A DNA stretch of 64,000 nucleotides, from NCBI RefSeq assembly GCF_009908165.1, contig NZ_JAAAUC010000008.1:1-64000 (forward strand), in the 5' to 3' direction. Each line of letters begins with the position of its first letter. Positions within the stretch are counted from its first letter, which is position 1. Made by a program: the position numbers and the translations under genes. Shown here one piece after another: positions 43,545 through 52,934 of this stretch. This stretch comes from Frigidibacter albus. Lineage in GTDB: Bacteria > Pseudomonadota > Alphaproteobacteria > Rhodobacterales > Rhodobacteraceae. Below the pieces are notes generated by a model. That model saw only the letters and a list, made by a program, of their open reading frames with translations. It searched no databases and was not told the origin of the DNA.

Positions 43545-44615
43545 CTATTGCGCCAGCCAGGCGTTGAAGCGCTCGTTCAGCTCGGAATCGCGGTCCACCC
43601 AGAACTCGTAGGAAGAGGCCAGGGCATTGGTCAGGTTCTCGGCCGAGGTCGGCATATGCGGCGCCATCTCGGTCACGCCGTCCTGATAGAGGCCGACCAG
43701 CGCGCCCGAGGATTTGCGGCCCGGACCGTAGCTGATCCATTTCGCCTGATCGGCCAGACGCTGGGTATCGGTCGAGAACTTGACGAACTCCAGCGCGGCT
43801 TCCATGTTCGGGGCGCCCTTCGGGATCACGAACAGGTCGTATTCATAGACCTGGCCGTCCCAGACGATCTCGAACGGCTTGGCCTCGGCGACCTGGGCCG
43901 CGAAGATCCGGCCGTTATAGGCGGTGGTCATCACCACCTCGCCATCGGCCAGCAGCTGCGGCGGCTGCGCGCCGGCTTCCCACCAGATGGTGTCGGCCTT
44001 GATCTTGTCGAGCATGGCAAACGCCTGCGCGACGCCCTCATCGGTTTCCAGCAGCGCATAGACCTCGTCCGCCGGCACGCCGTCCGCCATCAGCGCCATT
44101 TCGAGGTTGGCCTTGGCGCCCTTGCGCATGCCGCGCTTGCCCGGGAAGCCTTCGAGGTCGAAGAAATCGGCCATCGTGGTCGGGCCTTCGGGGAACTTGG
44201 TCGTGTCATAGGCGAACACGGTCGAGAACACGATCGAGGCAACCGCGCAATCGGTCAGCGCGCCCGGCAGGAAGTCTTCGGTGGCAGGCGTGCCATCGGG
44301 GGCGGCGGGCAGGATCGACGGGTCGATCTCTTCCAGCAGGCCCTCGTCGCACAGGCGGATGGCGTCGGCATATTCCACGTCGGCCACGTCGATGGTGACG
44401 TTGCCGGCCTCGACCATCGCCTTGATCGGGGTGGCCGGGTTGTCGGCATCGACCGACACGACCTTGATGCCGGTCTCGGCGGTGAAGGGCTTGTGATAGG
44501 CTTCGACCTGGCTGACGGTATAGGCACCGCCCCAGGACATCACGGTCACTTCCTGCGCCGCGGCGGCAAAGCCCACGGCCGTCAGTGCGGTGGACAGGGT
44601 CAGGATCTTCTTCAT
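43545..44615 (-). CDS. Extracellular solute-binding protein (PotD type)
   Basis: A 356-aa periplasmic binding protein: signal peptide MKKILTLSTALTAVGFAAAA, then VTVMSWGGAYTVSQVEAYHK and the two-lobe fold seen in PotD-type proteins (TAETGIKVVSVDADNPATPI, KKADTIWWEAGAQPPQLLAD-like segment). It captures the substrate and gives it to the permeases encoded just downstream. ATG 44615 has GGGAGAAG upstream. The gap of about 100 bases after the ATPase gene may hold a processing site that raises its expression. Confidence 0.9.
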   Translation of the reverse strand: MKKILTLSTALTAVGFAAAAQEVTVMSWGGAYTVSQVEAYHKPFTAETGIKVVSVDADNPATPIKAMVEAGNVTIDVADVEYADAIRLCDEGLLEEIDPSILPAAPDGTPATEDFLPGALTDCAVASIVFSTVFAYDTTKFPEGPTTMADFFDLEGFPGKRGMRKGAKANLEMALMADGVPADEVYALLETDEGVAQAFAMLDKIKADTIWWEAGAQPPQLLADGEVVMTTAYNGRIFAAQVAEAKPFEIVWDGQVYEYDLFVIPKGAPNMEAALEFVKFSTDTQRLADQAKWISYGPGRKSSGALVGLYQDGVTEMAPHMPTSAENLTNALASSYEFWVDRDSELNERFNAWLAQ

Positions 44616-44718
44616 TGGTCTTCTCCCGGTTGGACTTGGTTTTTTGTGTTGGTCTTGGTTCCGCCCCGGGCTGCAGCTCTGCGGCTGCTGGCAAGGGGGG
44701 GTATCGGGGGCGCGGCGG

Positions 44719-45822
44719 CTACATCGGGTCCAGCGCCCTTGCATCCTCGGCATGCCAGGCGATCTCGATGCGCTCGCCCGGGGTCAGCTTGCGCTGGCCG
44801 ATGGTGTTGCGGCATTTCATCACGAAATCCTCCGATCCGGCAACCCGCATCCGGGTGCGGAAGATATCGCCCATATAGACCACCTCCAGCACGTCGGCGC
44901 CGATGCGGTGGATGCCGGGCGGCATCATCTCGGGCTTGAACTCCACCCGCTCGGGGCGGATCGAGACCAGCGTCTGCTGGCCCTTGGCGCGGATGTTCAC
45001 CGGCGTCGCGTCGATCAGCTCGCCGGTGGCGAGGCGCACCAGCGCCTTCTTGTCGTCGAATTCCTCGATGATGCCGGGCAGCTTGTTGTTCTCGCCGATG
45101 AACTGCGCGACGAAGCTGTTGTTGGGCCGCTCATACAGCTCGGCCGGCGGAGCGAGTTGCTGGATGCGGCCATCGTTGAACACCGCGATGCGGTCCGACA
45201 TGGTCAGCGCCTCGCCCTGGTCATGGGTGACATAGACCACGGTGATCCCCAGCCGGTCATGCAGCGCCTTGATCTCGAACTGCATATGCTCGCGCAGCTG
45301 CTTGTCGAGCGCGCCAAGCGGTTCGTCCATCAGCACCAGTTCCGGATCGAACACCAGCGCCCGGGCCAGCGCGATCCGCTGCTGCTGGCCGCCCGACAGC
45401 TGCGCCGGGCGGCGGTTGGCGAAGGCGCCCATCTGCACCATGTCGAGCGCGCGGGCCACCTTCGCCTCGCGGTCGGACTTGCCCATGCCGCGCACTTCCA
45501 GCGGGAAGGCGAGGTTCTCGCCGACGCTCATATGCGGGAACAGCGCGTAATTCTGGAACACCATGCCGATGCCGCGCTTGTGCGGCGGCACCTGGTTGAT
45601 CGGCCGGCCCGCCAGCTTGATCTCGCCATGCGTCGCCGTCTCGAACCCCGCCAGCATCATCAGGCAGGTGGTCTTGCCCGAGCCCGAGGGCCCCAGCATC
45701 GTCAGGAACTCTCCCTTGGCGATGGTCAGGTTCAGATCCTTCACCACGAGCGTCTCGCCGTCGTAGCTTTTCTGGACCCGGTCAAATTCGACGAATGCCG
45801 CGTCGGCCGTGGATACGTTCAA
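44719..45822 (-). CDS. ABC transporter ATP-binding protein (PotA type)
   Basis: A 367-aa ATPase: Walker A LGPSGSGKTT, Q-loop VFQNYALFPHM, signature LSGGQQQRIALARAL, Walker B LVLMDEPLGALDK, H-loop VYVTHDQGEAL, then the TOBE domain (LVSIRPERVEFKPEMM). It powers the polyamine-type importer with the two permeases and binding protein downstream. The only good ribosome site, GGGGAG, lies seven bases before a TTG at 45822; the upstream ATG at 45879 has none, so TTG is chosen as start. Confidence 0.92.
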   Translation of the reverse strand: MNVSTADAAFVEFDRVQKSYDGETLVVKDLNLTIAKGEFLTMLGPSGSGKTTCLMMLAGFETATHGEIKLAGRPINQVPPHKRGIGMVFQNYALFPHMSVGENLAFPLEVRGMGKSDREAKVARALDMVQMGAFANRRPAQLSGGQQQRIALARALVFDPELVLMDEPLGALDKQLREHMQFEIKALHDRLGITVVYVTHDQGEALTMSDRIAVFNDGRIQQLAPPAELYERPNNSFVAQFIGENNKLPGIIEEFDDKKALVRLATGELIDATPVNIRAKGQQTLVSIRPERVEFKPEMMPPGIHRIGADVLEVVYMGDIFRTRMRVAGSEDFVMKCRNTIGQRKLTPGERIEIAWHAEDARALDPM

Positions 45823-46278
45823 ATCGGGCTCCCCATCGTCTTTTTGTGGTCTTGTTTCCCCGTCACCTGACCAGAGCAAATCGGCATGTTCATTTCAACA
45901 TGTCCTTTGCGCCGGGTCGGTGTTTGTCGATTGGGCCCAAGCCAAGGCCGCCCAACCGCCCGATTGCGGCATCACAGGGTACGGAAGCGACGGAATCGCC
46001 CCGCTGCGGTGCTGCGCTGCGGCGAAAGGCAGCAGCAAGGCAGGCAAGGAGCGGGCCTGTGGCAGGGGCGCGCAGGGGGCGGCTTTTTACAGCGCACAAG
46101 CCTTCAGCGCCCCTTGGGACCGCACGCCCGTTGCCGGGGCGCCGGGCCGATGGACGGGCGCCCCGGCGCGGCGAGAACGGGGCGCGAATCGTGGCGGCGG
46201 CGAGAGTGATTTCGGCGGGCCAAACTCAAAAGCGCGCTCGGAACGGACGCGCAGACTGCCGACGCTGAAAAAGGAAAA
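45823..46278. other. Intergenic region, no gene seen
   Basis: About 450 bases between the ABC operon and tRNA-Leu. It should hold the promoter of the importer operon. The stretch near 45830-45900 is AT-richer (CTTTTTGTGGTC, CATGTTCATTTCAACATG). The CATGTTCATTTCAACATG palindrome-like sequence could be an operator. No open frame has a recognisable product. Confidence 0.4.
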
Positions 46279-46365
46279 TGGTGCGGTCGAGAAGACTCGA
46301 ACTTCCACGGGGGTTAGCCCACAGCGACCTCAACGCTGCGCGTCTACCAATTCCGCCACGACCGC
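46279..46365 (-). tRNA. tRNA-Leu (anticodon GAG)
   Basis: Minus strand GCGGTCG acceptor, D-arm GGCGGAATTGGTAGACGC as in leucine tRNAs, anticodon stem CAGCG / CGCTG with loop TTGAGGT (anticodon GAG, codons CUC/CUU), long variable arm, T-arm GTTCGAGTC and encoded CCA at 46279-46281. Confidence 0.95.
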
Positions 46366-46532
46366 ACTCTTTCGGGGTCTCCCCCGTGAGGTGAGACGGC
46401 TTCTAGCCGAGGCCTCGGGTGATGTGAAGAGGCTTTTTCGTGCGCAGCGATTTTGCCGGCGCCCGGGGTCTCTGGCCGGTTTTCGGGAAGGTGCGGGGGG
46501 GCAGCGCAGCAGCTGCGCCGCCCCCTTCCGCG

Positions 46533-48008
46533 TCAGTTCCCCAGCAGCAAGAACGGCAGGCTCATCGGCCCGGGCAGGCCGGAACCGGACGCCGCCGTGA
46601 CCCCGGCAGGCTCTGCCAGCGCCATCACCGGCACGGCGGGGGCCGGAGCGACCGGCTGCAGCGACGACTGATCCTCGGGCGCGGGCAGCGGCGCGATCAC
46701 CGGCGCGGGCGCGGGGGCCACCGGCACGGTGAAGCTGGGCAGCGCCGCGGGCACCGGGGTCGGCAGCGGATCGGCGCGCCCGCCCACCGCGTTGGCGGCG
46801 CGGCGGATCAGCTCGGTCCGCTCCGGCTGGCCCGGCGCGAACACCGCTGTCGCCCCGCCCTGCACCGCGCCAAGCCCCATGTCATACCAGCCAAGCGCCA
46901 GATCGGGCCGCCGCGCCGCGCCAAAGCCCTGCGCGAGGTGATGGCCCAGAAGCTCGGCATAGGCGCCCTCGCCCAGGGTCGTCAGCAGCAGTGCCGAGGC
47001 AATCGCCACTTCCATGTTGTCGGTGCGGTAGCCGACCGAGAGGCAGATCTTCGCGGTCGCCGCCAGTTGCGCCGGCGCCATCCCGGTGCCAAGTGCGAAG
47101 CCCTGCACATCGCCCAGGACCGCAGAGGCGGGTTTCAGCGACAGCCCGGCGATCTGATCCTTCATCGCGGGGCCGAACCCTTGGCACTGCTCGGCGATCT
47201 GCGCGGGGGTGAAGCCCGGCACCTTTGCCGCCATCTGCTCGCCCTCGGAAATCGCATAGGTCCGCGCCAGGCAGAACTGCTCGGCCAGTGCCTGCCCCGG
47301 ATCGGTCATCGAGGCGGCGGTGACAAAGCCGCCATTGGTGGCCGTGGTCAGGCTGACGGTGTTGCATTGCGAGGCAAGCGAGGCCTGCACCGCCACCCCG
47401 CCCAGGAACGAGGGCATCGCCGGCGCGGCCGGGGCCGGTGCCACGGCATCCACCGCCGCAGCGACGCTGCCGCCCGGCGCAAACGGGGCCGGCACGGCGG
47501 CGGCGACCGGCGGCACGCCCGCCGCCTCGTCGCGCCAGGCGACCAGCAGCCCGCGCATCCCCATCGGGTTCTGCGCCGCCAGCTGCATGGTCGATCCGCC
47601 GCCCGCGATGCCGCGGTGATACGACCCGACCAGCAGCGTGCGTTCATACTCGGTCAGCTGGCCGGTGGGCGGATAGCCCAGAACCGCCTGATACTCGCTG
47701 ATCGCTGCCCGCGACTTGGGGCCGATGGAGCCATCGGGAGTGCCGACGGGGAAGCCGAAATAGTTCAGTGCCACCTGTGTCTCGCGGTTGGCCTCGCGCT
47801 GCGCCGAAGTCTGGCCGCTGCTGCGCGTCACCTGCTGCGGGCGCGCCGCGTTCCGCTTCTTGTTGTTCTCGTTGACGATGGCCCCGCCGATCAGGCCGCC
47901 GACAACGGCCCCCAGGATCGCGTCGCCCGCATCCGCGGCCGCCCGGGTGGCCGGCGTCATCACCAGCGCCGTCGCAAGGCATGTGGTTGCAATCCGCTTG
48001 GCAATCAT
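46533..48008 (-). CDS. Secreted peptidoglycan-binding-domain protein
   Basis: A 491-aa exported protein. Signal peptide (MIAKRIATTCLATALVMTPA), a glycine-zipper stretch AILGAVVGGLIGGAIVNENN, then a peptidoglycan-binding type 1 domain (NYFGFPVGTPDGSIGPKSRA, ISEYQAVLGYPPTGQLTEYE) at about residues 78-120, followed by an Ala-rich region, a helical domain with QFCLARTYAISEGEQMAAKV and a Pro-rich tail. The glycine zipper suggests outer-membrane anchoring. Function unknown. ATG 48008 follows GGAGGAG. Confidence 0.75.
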   Translation of the reverse strand: MIAKRIATTCLATALVMTPATRAAADAGDAILGAVVGGLIGGAIVNENNKKRNAARPQQVTRSSGQTSAQREANRETQVALNYFGFPVGTPDGSIGPKSRAAISEYQAVLGYPPTGQLTEYERTLLVGSYHRGIAGGGSTMQLAAQNPMGMRGLLVAWRDEAAGVPPVAAAVPAPFAPGGSVAAAVDAVAPAPAAPAMPSFLGGVAVQASLASQCNTVSLTTATNGGFVTAASMTDPGQALAEQFCLARTYAISEGEQMAAKVPGFTPAQIAEQCQGFGPAMKDQIAGLSLKPASAVLGDVQGFALGTGMAPAQLAATAKICLSVGYRTDNMEVAIASALLLTTLGEGAYAELLGHHLAQGFGAARRPDLALGWYDMGLGAVQGGATAVFAPGQPERTELIRRAANAVGGRADPLPTPVPAALPSFTVPVAPAPAPVIAPLPAPEDQSSLQPVAPAPAVPVMALAEPAGVTAASGSGLPGPMSLPFLLLGN

Positions 48009-48151
48009 AGCAATTCTCCTCCAGAAAAGGACTCACGTTCACAAATGCGGCATGAGGCTAGCACGGAATCTGCGAAGCGCTGCCCCGGAATCCGCAGGCC
48101 CCTGGCGGGCGGCCAGAATCTGCCAGTCGCCGTCCGCCTGTCCCGCCGTCC

Positions 48152-48199
48152 GCCAGTTCCAGCGTCTGCCAGTTCCAGCGTCTGCCAGTTCCAGCGTCT
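48152..48199 (+). repeat. 16-bp tandem repeat, three copies, before lipB
   Basis: GCCAGTTCCAGCGTCT occurs three times in a row without mismatch at 48152-48199, and a partial GCCAG starts a fourth. It lies 21 bases before the lipB start, just ahead of AAGGAGG. Copy number can vary by slippage and could alter the spacing of upstream promoter elements. Confidence 0.85.
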
Positions 48200-48220
48200 G
48201 CCAGCCAAGGAGGCCCGCAC

Positions 48221-48865
48221 ATGACCGAATGGATCCACAGCAAGGCCCCCGTCCCCTACCCCGAAGCGCTGGCGCAGATGGAGGCGCGGGTGGCCGCGAT
48301 CTCTGCCGGCACCGCGTCCGAGGCGATCTGGCTGCTGGAACATCCGGCCCTGTACACCGCCGGCACCTCGGCCAACCCCGCCGATCTGGTGCAACCGGAC
48401 CGCTTCCCCGTCTTCGCGGCAGGCCGCGGCGGGCAATACACCTATCACGGCCCCGGCCAGCGCGTGGCCTATGTGATGCTCGACCTCAACACCCGCGGCC
48501 GCGACGTGCGCCGCTTCGTCTGCGCGCTGGAGGATTGGGTGATCGCCACGCTGGCAGAGTTCAACGTGACCGGAGAGCGCCGCGCCGGCCGCGTCGGCGT
48601 CTGGGTGGCGCGGCCCGACAAGGCGCCCAACCCCGATGGCAGCGTGCGCGAGGACAAGGTTGCCGCCATCGGCGTCAAGCTGCGCCGCTGGGTCAGCTTC
48701 CACGGCATCTCGATCAACGTCGAACCGGACCTGAGCCATTTTGACGGCATCGTGCCCTGCGGCATCCGCCAGCATGGCGTGACCAGCCTCGTCGATCTGG
48801 GCCTGCCGGTGACGATGTCCGATCTCGACGCGGCACTGGCGGCGACCTTTCCGCGGGTGTTCTGA
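48221..48865 (+). CDS. lipB: Octanoyl-[ACP]:protein N-octanoyltransferase LipB
   Basis: A 214-aa enzyme that moves octanoate from ACP to lipoyl domains of the 2-oxoacid dehydrogenases and Gcv[20 protein letters not shown] is the substrate loop; [17 protein letters not shown] supplies the conserved Lys; [15 protein letters not shown] holds the catalytic Cys. AAGGAGG eight bases upstream fixes the start at 48221. LipA is not nearby. The leader carries a 16-bp tandem repeat. Confidence 0.95.
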   Translation: MTEWIHSKAPVPYPEALAQMEARVAAISAGTASEAIWLLEHPALYTAGTSANPADLVQPDRFPVFAAGRGGQYTYHGPGQRVAYVMLDLNTRGRDVRRFVCALEDWVIATLAEFNVTGERRAGRVGVWVARPDKAPNPDGSVREDKVAAIGVKLRRWVSFHGISINVEPDLSHFDGIVPCGIRQHGVTSLVDLGLPVTMSDLDAALAATFPRVF

Positions 48866-48980
48866 TCCCGGGGCCATTCTCTTGCATCCGCCTTAATGCG
48901 TGCTTCATGCGACACCATAGCTCATGGTATGGGCTGGGGTCGGCGCATATGTGCCACTCGCTACCGAACCGGAGGAAGCC

Positions 48981-49394
48981 ATGAACAGACTGCCGCTTTT
49001 CGCGGGCCTAGCCGCCCTCGCCCTCGCCACCCCCGCCTTTGCCCAGGACGCCGCCAAAGGCGAATCCGAATACAAGAAGTGCAAAGCCTGCCACGAGATC
49101 GTTGCCGATGACGGCACCGCCATCGTGAAGGGCGGCAAGGTCGGCCCGAACCTCTACGGCATCGTCGGCAAGCCCGTCGCCTCGCAAGAGGGCTTCAAGT
49201 ATAGCGACAGCATCGCCGCCGTCGGCGCTTCGGGCCTGGTCTGGGACGAGGCGGAACTCGCCACCTACATGACCGACCCCAAGGCCTGGCTGGTCGAAAA
49301 GACCGGCGACAGCGCCGCCAAGACCAAGATGACCTTCAAGCTGGCCAAGAATCAGGCGGACCTCACCGCCTACCTCGCCTCCGTCGTCCAGTAA
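48981..49394 (+). CDS. Cytochrome c2
   Basis: A 137-aa periplasmic class I c-type cytochrome. Signal peptide cut after A21 (ATPAFA|QDAAKG), haem site C34-K-A-C37-H38, axial methionine M117 in KTKMTFKLAKN. It carries electrons from the bc1 complex to the oxidase and, in phototrophs, to the reaction centre; no photosynthesis genes are in this window, so the second role is open. GGAGGA precedes the ATG. A strong hairpin terminator follows. The aa3 oxidase gene ctaD is the next gene. Confidence 0.93.
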   Translation: MNRLPLFAGLAALALATPAFAQDAAKGESEYKKCKACHEIVADDGTAIVKGGKVGPNLYGIVGKPVASQEGFKYSDSIAAVGASGLVWDEAELATYMTDPKAWLVEKTGDSAAKTKMTFKLAKNQADLTAYLASVVQ

Positions 49395-49430
49395 GAACCG
49401 GCCTGCGCCTGCGCAGGACGATTTGTGATG

Positions 49431-49461
49431 CGGCCCCGCCACCCCGCGGGGCCGTTTGTCT
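49431..49461 (+). terminator. Intrinsic terminator after cytochrome c2 gene
   Basis: CGGCCCCGC and GCGGGGCCG (49431-49439, 49446-49454) form a perfect 9-base stem with a CACCCC loop, followed by TTTGTCTT, 37 bases after the stop. Confidence 0.85.
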
Positions 49462-49627
49462 TGCGCGCTCCCCGCGAGCGCGGGACCATTTGCCACAGCG
49501 GGTGAGGCATATTTTCGCAGCTTGCCCCCCCGTCGGCGATTGCCGAGGCTCCCAACTCGCCCTATGACAAATGCAGACATGCCGCGGGGGGGAGACCCGC
49601 GCATGTGGCATGGAACGGGAGATAAAC

Positions 49628-51307
49628 ATGGCCGACGCAGCCATTCATGGCCACGGGCAACATGATCAGCGCGGGTTCTTCACGCGCTGGTTCATGTCCA
49701 CGAACCACAAGGACATCGGTGTCCTCTACCTCTTCACCTCGGGCTTCGTAGGCCTGCTTGCCGTCATCTTCACCGTCTACATGCGGATGGAGCTGATGGA
49801 GCCGGGCGTGCAATACATGTGCCTCGAAGGCGCGCGCTTCTTCGCCGACGCGGCCTCCGAATGCACCCCGAACGGGCATCTGTGGAACGTGCTGATCACC
49901 TATCACGGTGTTCTGATGATGTTCTTCGTGGTGATCCCCGCGCTGTTCGGCGGTTTCGGCAACTACTTCATGCCGCTGCAGATCGGCGCGCCGGACATGG
50001 CCTTCCCGCGGCTGAACAACCTCAGCTACTGGCTCTATGTCGCGGGTGTCAGCCTTGGCGTCGCCTCGATGCTGACCCCGGGTTCGTCCGATGGCCAGCT
50101 TGGCGCCGGTGTGGGCTGGGTGCTCTATCCGCCGCTGTCGACGCAGAACGCCGACACCATCTCGATGGACCTGGCGATCTTCGCGGTCCACGTCTCGGGG
50201 GCCTCCTCGATCCTCGGCGCGATCAACATGATCACCACCTTCCTGAACATGCGCGCCCCTGGGATGACCCTGCACAAGGTGCCGCTGTTCGGCTGGTCGA
50301 TCTTCATCACCGCCTGGCTGATCCTGCTGTCGCTGCCGGTCCTCGCCGGCGCCATCACCATGCTGCTGACCGACCGCAACTTCGGCACCACCTTCTTCCA
50401 GCCCGAAGGCGGCGGCGACCCGGTCCTCTACCAGCACATCTTGTGGTTCTTCGGCCATCCCGAGGTCTACATCATCATCCTGCCCGGCTTTGGCATCATC
50501 AGCCATGTCATCTCGACCTTCAGCCGCAAGCCGATCTTCGGCTATCTGCCGATGGTCTATGCGATGGTGTCGATCGGGGTCCTGGGCTTCGTCGTCTGGG
50601 CGCATCACATGTACACCGTCGGCCTGTCGCTGACCCAGCAGTCCTACTTCATGCTGGCGACGATGGTCATCGCTGTGCCCACCGGCATCAAGGTCTTCTC
50701 GTGGATCGCCACCATGTGGGGCGGCTCCATCGAGTTCAAGACGCCGATGCTCTGGGCCTTCGGCTTCCTGTTCCTGTTCACCGTCGGCGGCGTGACCGGC
50801 GTGGTGCTCAGCCAGGCCGCTGTCGACCGGGTCTACCATGACACCTACTATGTCGTGGCGCACTTCCACTACGTGATGTCGCTTGGCGCCGTCTTCGCCA
50901 TCTTCGCCGGGGTCTATTTCTGGATCGGCAAGATGTCGGGCCGGCAATACCCCGAATGGGCAGGCAAGCTGCACTTCTGGGCGATGTTCATCGGCTCGAA
51001 CCTCACCTTCTTCCCGCAGCACTTCCTGGGCCGCAACGGGATGCCGCGCCGCTACATCGACTACCCGGAAGCCTTTGCCTTCTGGAACTACATCTCCTCG
51101 ATCGGCGCCTTCATCTCCTTCGCGTCCTTCGTGTTCTTCATCGGCATCGTGTTCTACACCCTGTTCGCCGGTCGCCGCGTGACCGAGAACAACTACTGGA
51201 ACGAGTATGCCGATACGCTGGAATGGACCCTGCCTTCGCCGCCGCCGGAGCATACGTTCGAAACGCTCCCCAAGCGCGAAGACTGGGACAAGCACCACGC
51301 CCACTGA
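49628..51307 (+). CDS. ctaD: Cytochrome c oxidase subunit I (aa3 type)
   Basis: A 559-aa, twelve-helix subunit I of the haem-copper oxidase. Haem a ligand in [12 protein letters not shown], CuB His and cross-linked Tyr in [10 protein letters not shown], the two CuB histidines in VWAHHMYTV, haem ligands in [13 protein letters not shown], and D- and K-channel segments are all visible. The oxidase reduces O2 at the inner membrane. Subunits II and III are not adjacent, as usual in Rhodobacterales. Start ATG 49628 follows GGGAG. A DUF2244 gene follows two bases after the stop. Confidence 0.96.
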   Translation: MADAAIHGHGQHDQRGFFTRWFMSTNHKDIGVLYLFTSGFVGLLAVIFTVYMRMELMEPGVQYMCLEGARFFADAASECTPNGHLWNVLITYHGVLMMFFVVIPALFGGFGNYFMPLQIGAPDMAFPRLNNLSYWLYVAGVSLGVASMLTPGSSDGQLGAGVGWVLYPPLSTQNADTISMDLAIFAVHVSGASSILGAINMITTFLNMRAPGMTLHKVPLFGWSIFITAWLILLSLPVLAGAITMLLTDRNFGTTFFQPEGGGDPVLYQHILWFFGHPEVYIIILPGFGIISHVISTFSRKPIFGYLPMVYAMVSIGVLGFVVWAHHMYTVGLSLTQQSYFMLATMVIAVPTGIKVFSWIATMWGGSIEFKTPMLWAFGFLFLFTVGGVTGVVLSQAAVDRVYHDTYYVVAHFHYVMSLGAVFAIFAGVYFWIGKMSGRQYPEWAGKLHFWAMFIGSNLTFFPQHFLGRNGMPRRYIDYPEAFAFWNYISSIGAFISFASFVFFIGIVFYTLFAGRRVTENNYWNEYADTLEWTLPSPPPEHTFETLPKREDWDKHHAH

Positions 51308-51309
51308 CC

Positions 51310-51882
51310 ATGCCGCATGAATGGGTCACCCGGCCTAAGAGGGCCCCGGAGCAATCCGGGGCCTTTCCCATGGCACAATCCCCCGAGGCCATCGCTGCCG
51401 GCCTGATCGGCGAGGCGAGCGGCGCGCCCCTGGCCGAACTGCACCTCTGGCCCTACCGCTCGCTCCCCCGCCGCGGCTTTGTCATCTTCATAGCCGCCAC
51501 CGCCGCGCTGCTGCTGCTGCCGCTGCTGGCGGTGCTCGGCTCGCCGGCGCTCTGGGGGATCCTGCCCTTCCTGATCATCGCGGTCGGCGGCGTCTGGCTG
51601 GCCCTGCAGCGCAGCTACCGCGACGGCGAGGTGCTGGAGGTGCTGCGCCTCTTTCCCGCCCGCATCGACCTTTGCCGGCAGGACCGCCGCGGCACCCAGA
51701 AGGAATGGCAGGCCAATCCCTATTGGGTCAGCCTGCATCTGCACCCCAGGGGCGGCCCGGTGCCGGACTACCTGACGCTGAAGGGCAATGGCCGCGAGGT
51801 GGAGCTTGGGGCCTTCCTCGCGCAAGAGGAACGCGTGGCGCTGCATGGCGAGTTGCGCGAGATGCTGGCGGGGCTGCGCTGA
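51310..51882 (+). CDS. DUF2244 membrane protein
   Basis: A 190-aa protein with two central helices (PRRGFVIFIAATAALLLLPL, FLIIAVGGVWLALQRSYR) and a soluble C-terminal part (RGTQKEWQANPYWVSLHLHP, VELGAFLAQEERVALHGELR), matching DUF2244. It starts two bases after ctaD (MPHEWVTRPKRAPEQSGAF), so it is probably co-transcribed and may be linked to the oxidase, though its function is unknown. An in-frame ATG at residue 21 is a less likely start. Confidence 0.82.
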   Translation: MPHEWVTRPKRAPEQSGAFPMAQSPEAIAAGLIGEASGAPLAELHLWPYRSLPRRGFVIFIAATAALLLLPLLAVLGSPALWGILPFLIIAVGGVWLALQRSYRDGEVLEVLRLFPARIDLCRQDRRGTQKEWQANPYWVSLHLHPRGGPVPDYLTLKGNGREVELGAFLAQEERVALHGELREMLAGLR

Positions 51883-51910
51883 CCGGAGGCGGAGCGCCAG
51901 TGGCCGAGCG

Positions 51911-51966
51911 CCGGGGGTTTCACACCCCCGGACCCCCGTGGGATATTTCTGCCAGCAAGAAGCGGA
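51911..51966 (+). repeat. Hairpin-GGATATTT repeat, copy 5
   Basis: CCGGGGGT and ACCCCCGG (51911-51918, 51924-51931) form the hairpin, followed by CCCCCGTGGGATATTT and the tail CTGCCAGCAAGAAGCGG. It separates the convergent DUF2244 and GFA genes. Confidence 0.7.
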
Positions 51967-51990
51967 AAGCGGGGGGGTGAAGGCCAGCCG

Positions 51991-52377
51991 CTACTGCGGG
52001 TTCTGTGGCAGCCCGTCGGCGATCTCGTAATAGTCGCCCTTGTCGGCCACGAAGATATGCAGGTGCAGATGCGTGCCAGTCGCGCCCTCGAACGCGCCCA
52101 TCGCCACGGCGATGGAGTCCCGGTGCGGCGGATCGAAGAACAGCTGCGCCCCGCAGGTCCCGCAGAAGCCGCGCCGCACCTTCTCGGACGACTGATACCA
52201 TCTGACCGCATCGTTCCCCTGCACGGTCAGCCGGTCCCGCGGCACATCGGTCGAGGCGAAGTAGTGCCCCGACAGCTTGCGGCACATCGTGCAATGGCAG
52301 GCATCGGCCGGCGCCAGATCGCCCGCCACCTCGAAGCGCACAGCGCCGCAGAGGCAAGATCCCTTGTGGGTGTTCAT
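51991..52377 (-). CDS. GFA/CENP-V family zinc protein
   Basis: A 128-aa protein of the GFA family (glutathione-dependent formaldehyde-activating-like). Zinc ligands are in GSCLCGAVRFEV, CHCTMCRKLSGHYF and GFCGTCGAQLFFDP, the CxC, CxxC and CxxC pattern. The reaction for most members is not known; some help formaldehyde handling. The start overlaps the DUF2087 gene stop by four bases, so the two are an operon. Confidence 0.88.
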   Translation of the reverse strand: MNTHKGSCLCGAVRFEVAGDLAPADACHCTMCRKLSGHYFASTDVPRDRLTVQGNDAVRWYQSSEKVRRGFCGTCGAQLFFDPPHRDSIAVAMGAFEGATGTHLHLHIFVADKGDYYEIADGLPQNPQ

Positions 52378-52934
52378 GTCTTCCCTACCCTCAAGGCGCC
52401 AGACTTCCGCCGCGCCGCAACCCGCCGGATCAGCTCGCGCGCCTCGGCAGGCGGCGCAACTTCCCGGCGAAGATAGTCGAGCCCGCCCGGGCTGCGCGTG
52501 ACCACCCCCATCCCGATCAACTCGCGCCGCAACAAGGCGGCATCACCAAACCCATGCAGCCCGTTCAGCAGCGCGCTCACCTGCCGTTCCCCCAGCGACT
52601 CGCCGGGCGGCAGCCCCGCCCAAAGCGCCCAGAGGCACAGCATCTGCACCTGCCGGCGCGAGGGCCATTGCGCCAGCCCCCCGCCGCCATCGAAGTGGCG
52701 CAAGGCGCGCTCCACCTGCGCATGATCGACCTGCGGCGGGGCCTCGGCCCCCAGCCGCAGCTCTGCGGCGCTGATCGCGCGCAGATGCTGGTAATTGCGC
52801 AGCCCGGCGGCGCGGGCCAGCATGTTCAGGAGTTCCAGATGCGAGGGCGCGCCCCGCTCCTTGATTCCGGCCCCCAGATGGCGGGCAAAGCTGGACAGGT
52901 CGGCAACGGTCAGCGGTATCGGTGTGCGGGTCAT
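52374..52934 (-). CDS. DUF2087 domain protein
   Basis: A 186-aa soluble protein. The N-terminal half (PIPLTVADLSSFARHLGAGI, HLELLNMLARAAGLRNYQHL) is a helical domain, and the C-terminal half (HFDGGGGLAQWPSRRQVQML, LRRELIGMGVVTRSPGGLDY) is DUF2087, which resembles a winged-helix DNA-binding or RNA-binding fold. It is probably a regulator, though no target is known. It is coupled to the GFA gene by a four-base overlap. Confidence 0.78.
   Translation of the reverse strand: MTRTPIPLTVADLSSFARHLGAGIKERGAPSHLELLNMLARAAGLRNYQHLRAISAAELRLGAEAPPQVDHAQVERALRHFDGGGGLAQWPSRRQVQMLCLWALWAGLPPGESLGERQVSALLNGLHGFGDAALLRRELIGMGVVTRSPGGLDYLRREVAPPAEARELIRRVAARRKSGALRVGKT

Noticed and set aside
42318-44939. 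Plus-strand open frame of 873 codons across the ABC importer genes
   Set aside because: Antisense shadow of potB and potD-type genes; no recognisable domain, high Arg/Gly/His.
45896-46308. Small open frames upstream of the polyamine importer operon
   Set aside because: No ribosome site or similarity; they overlap each other on both strands.
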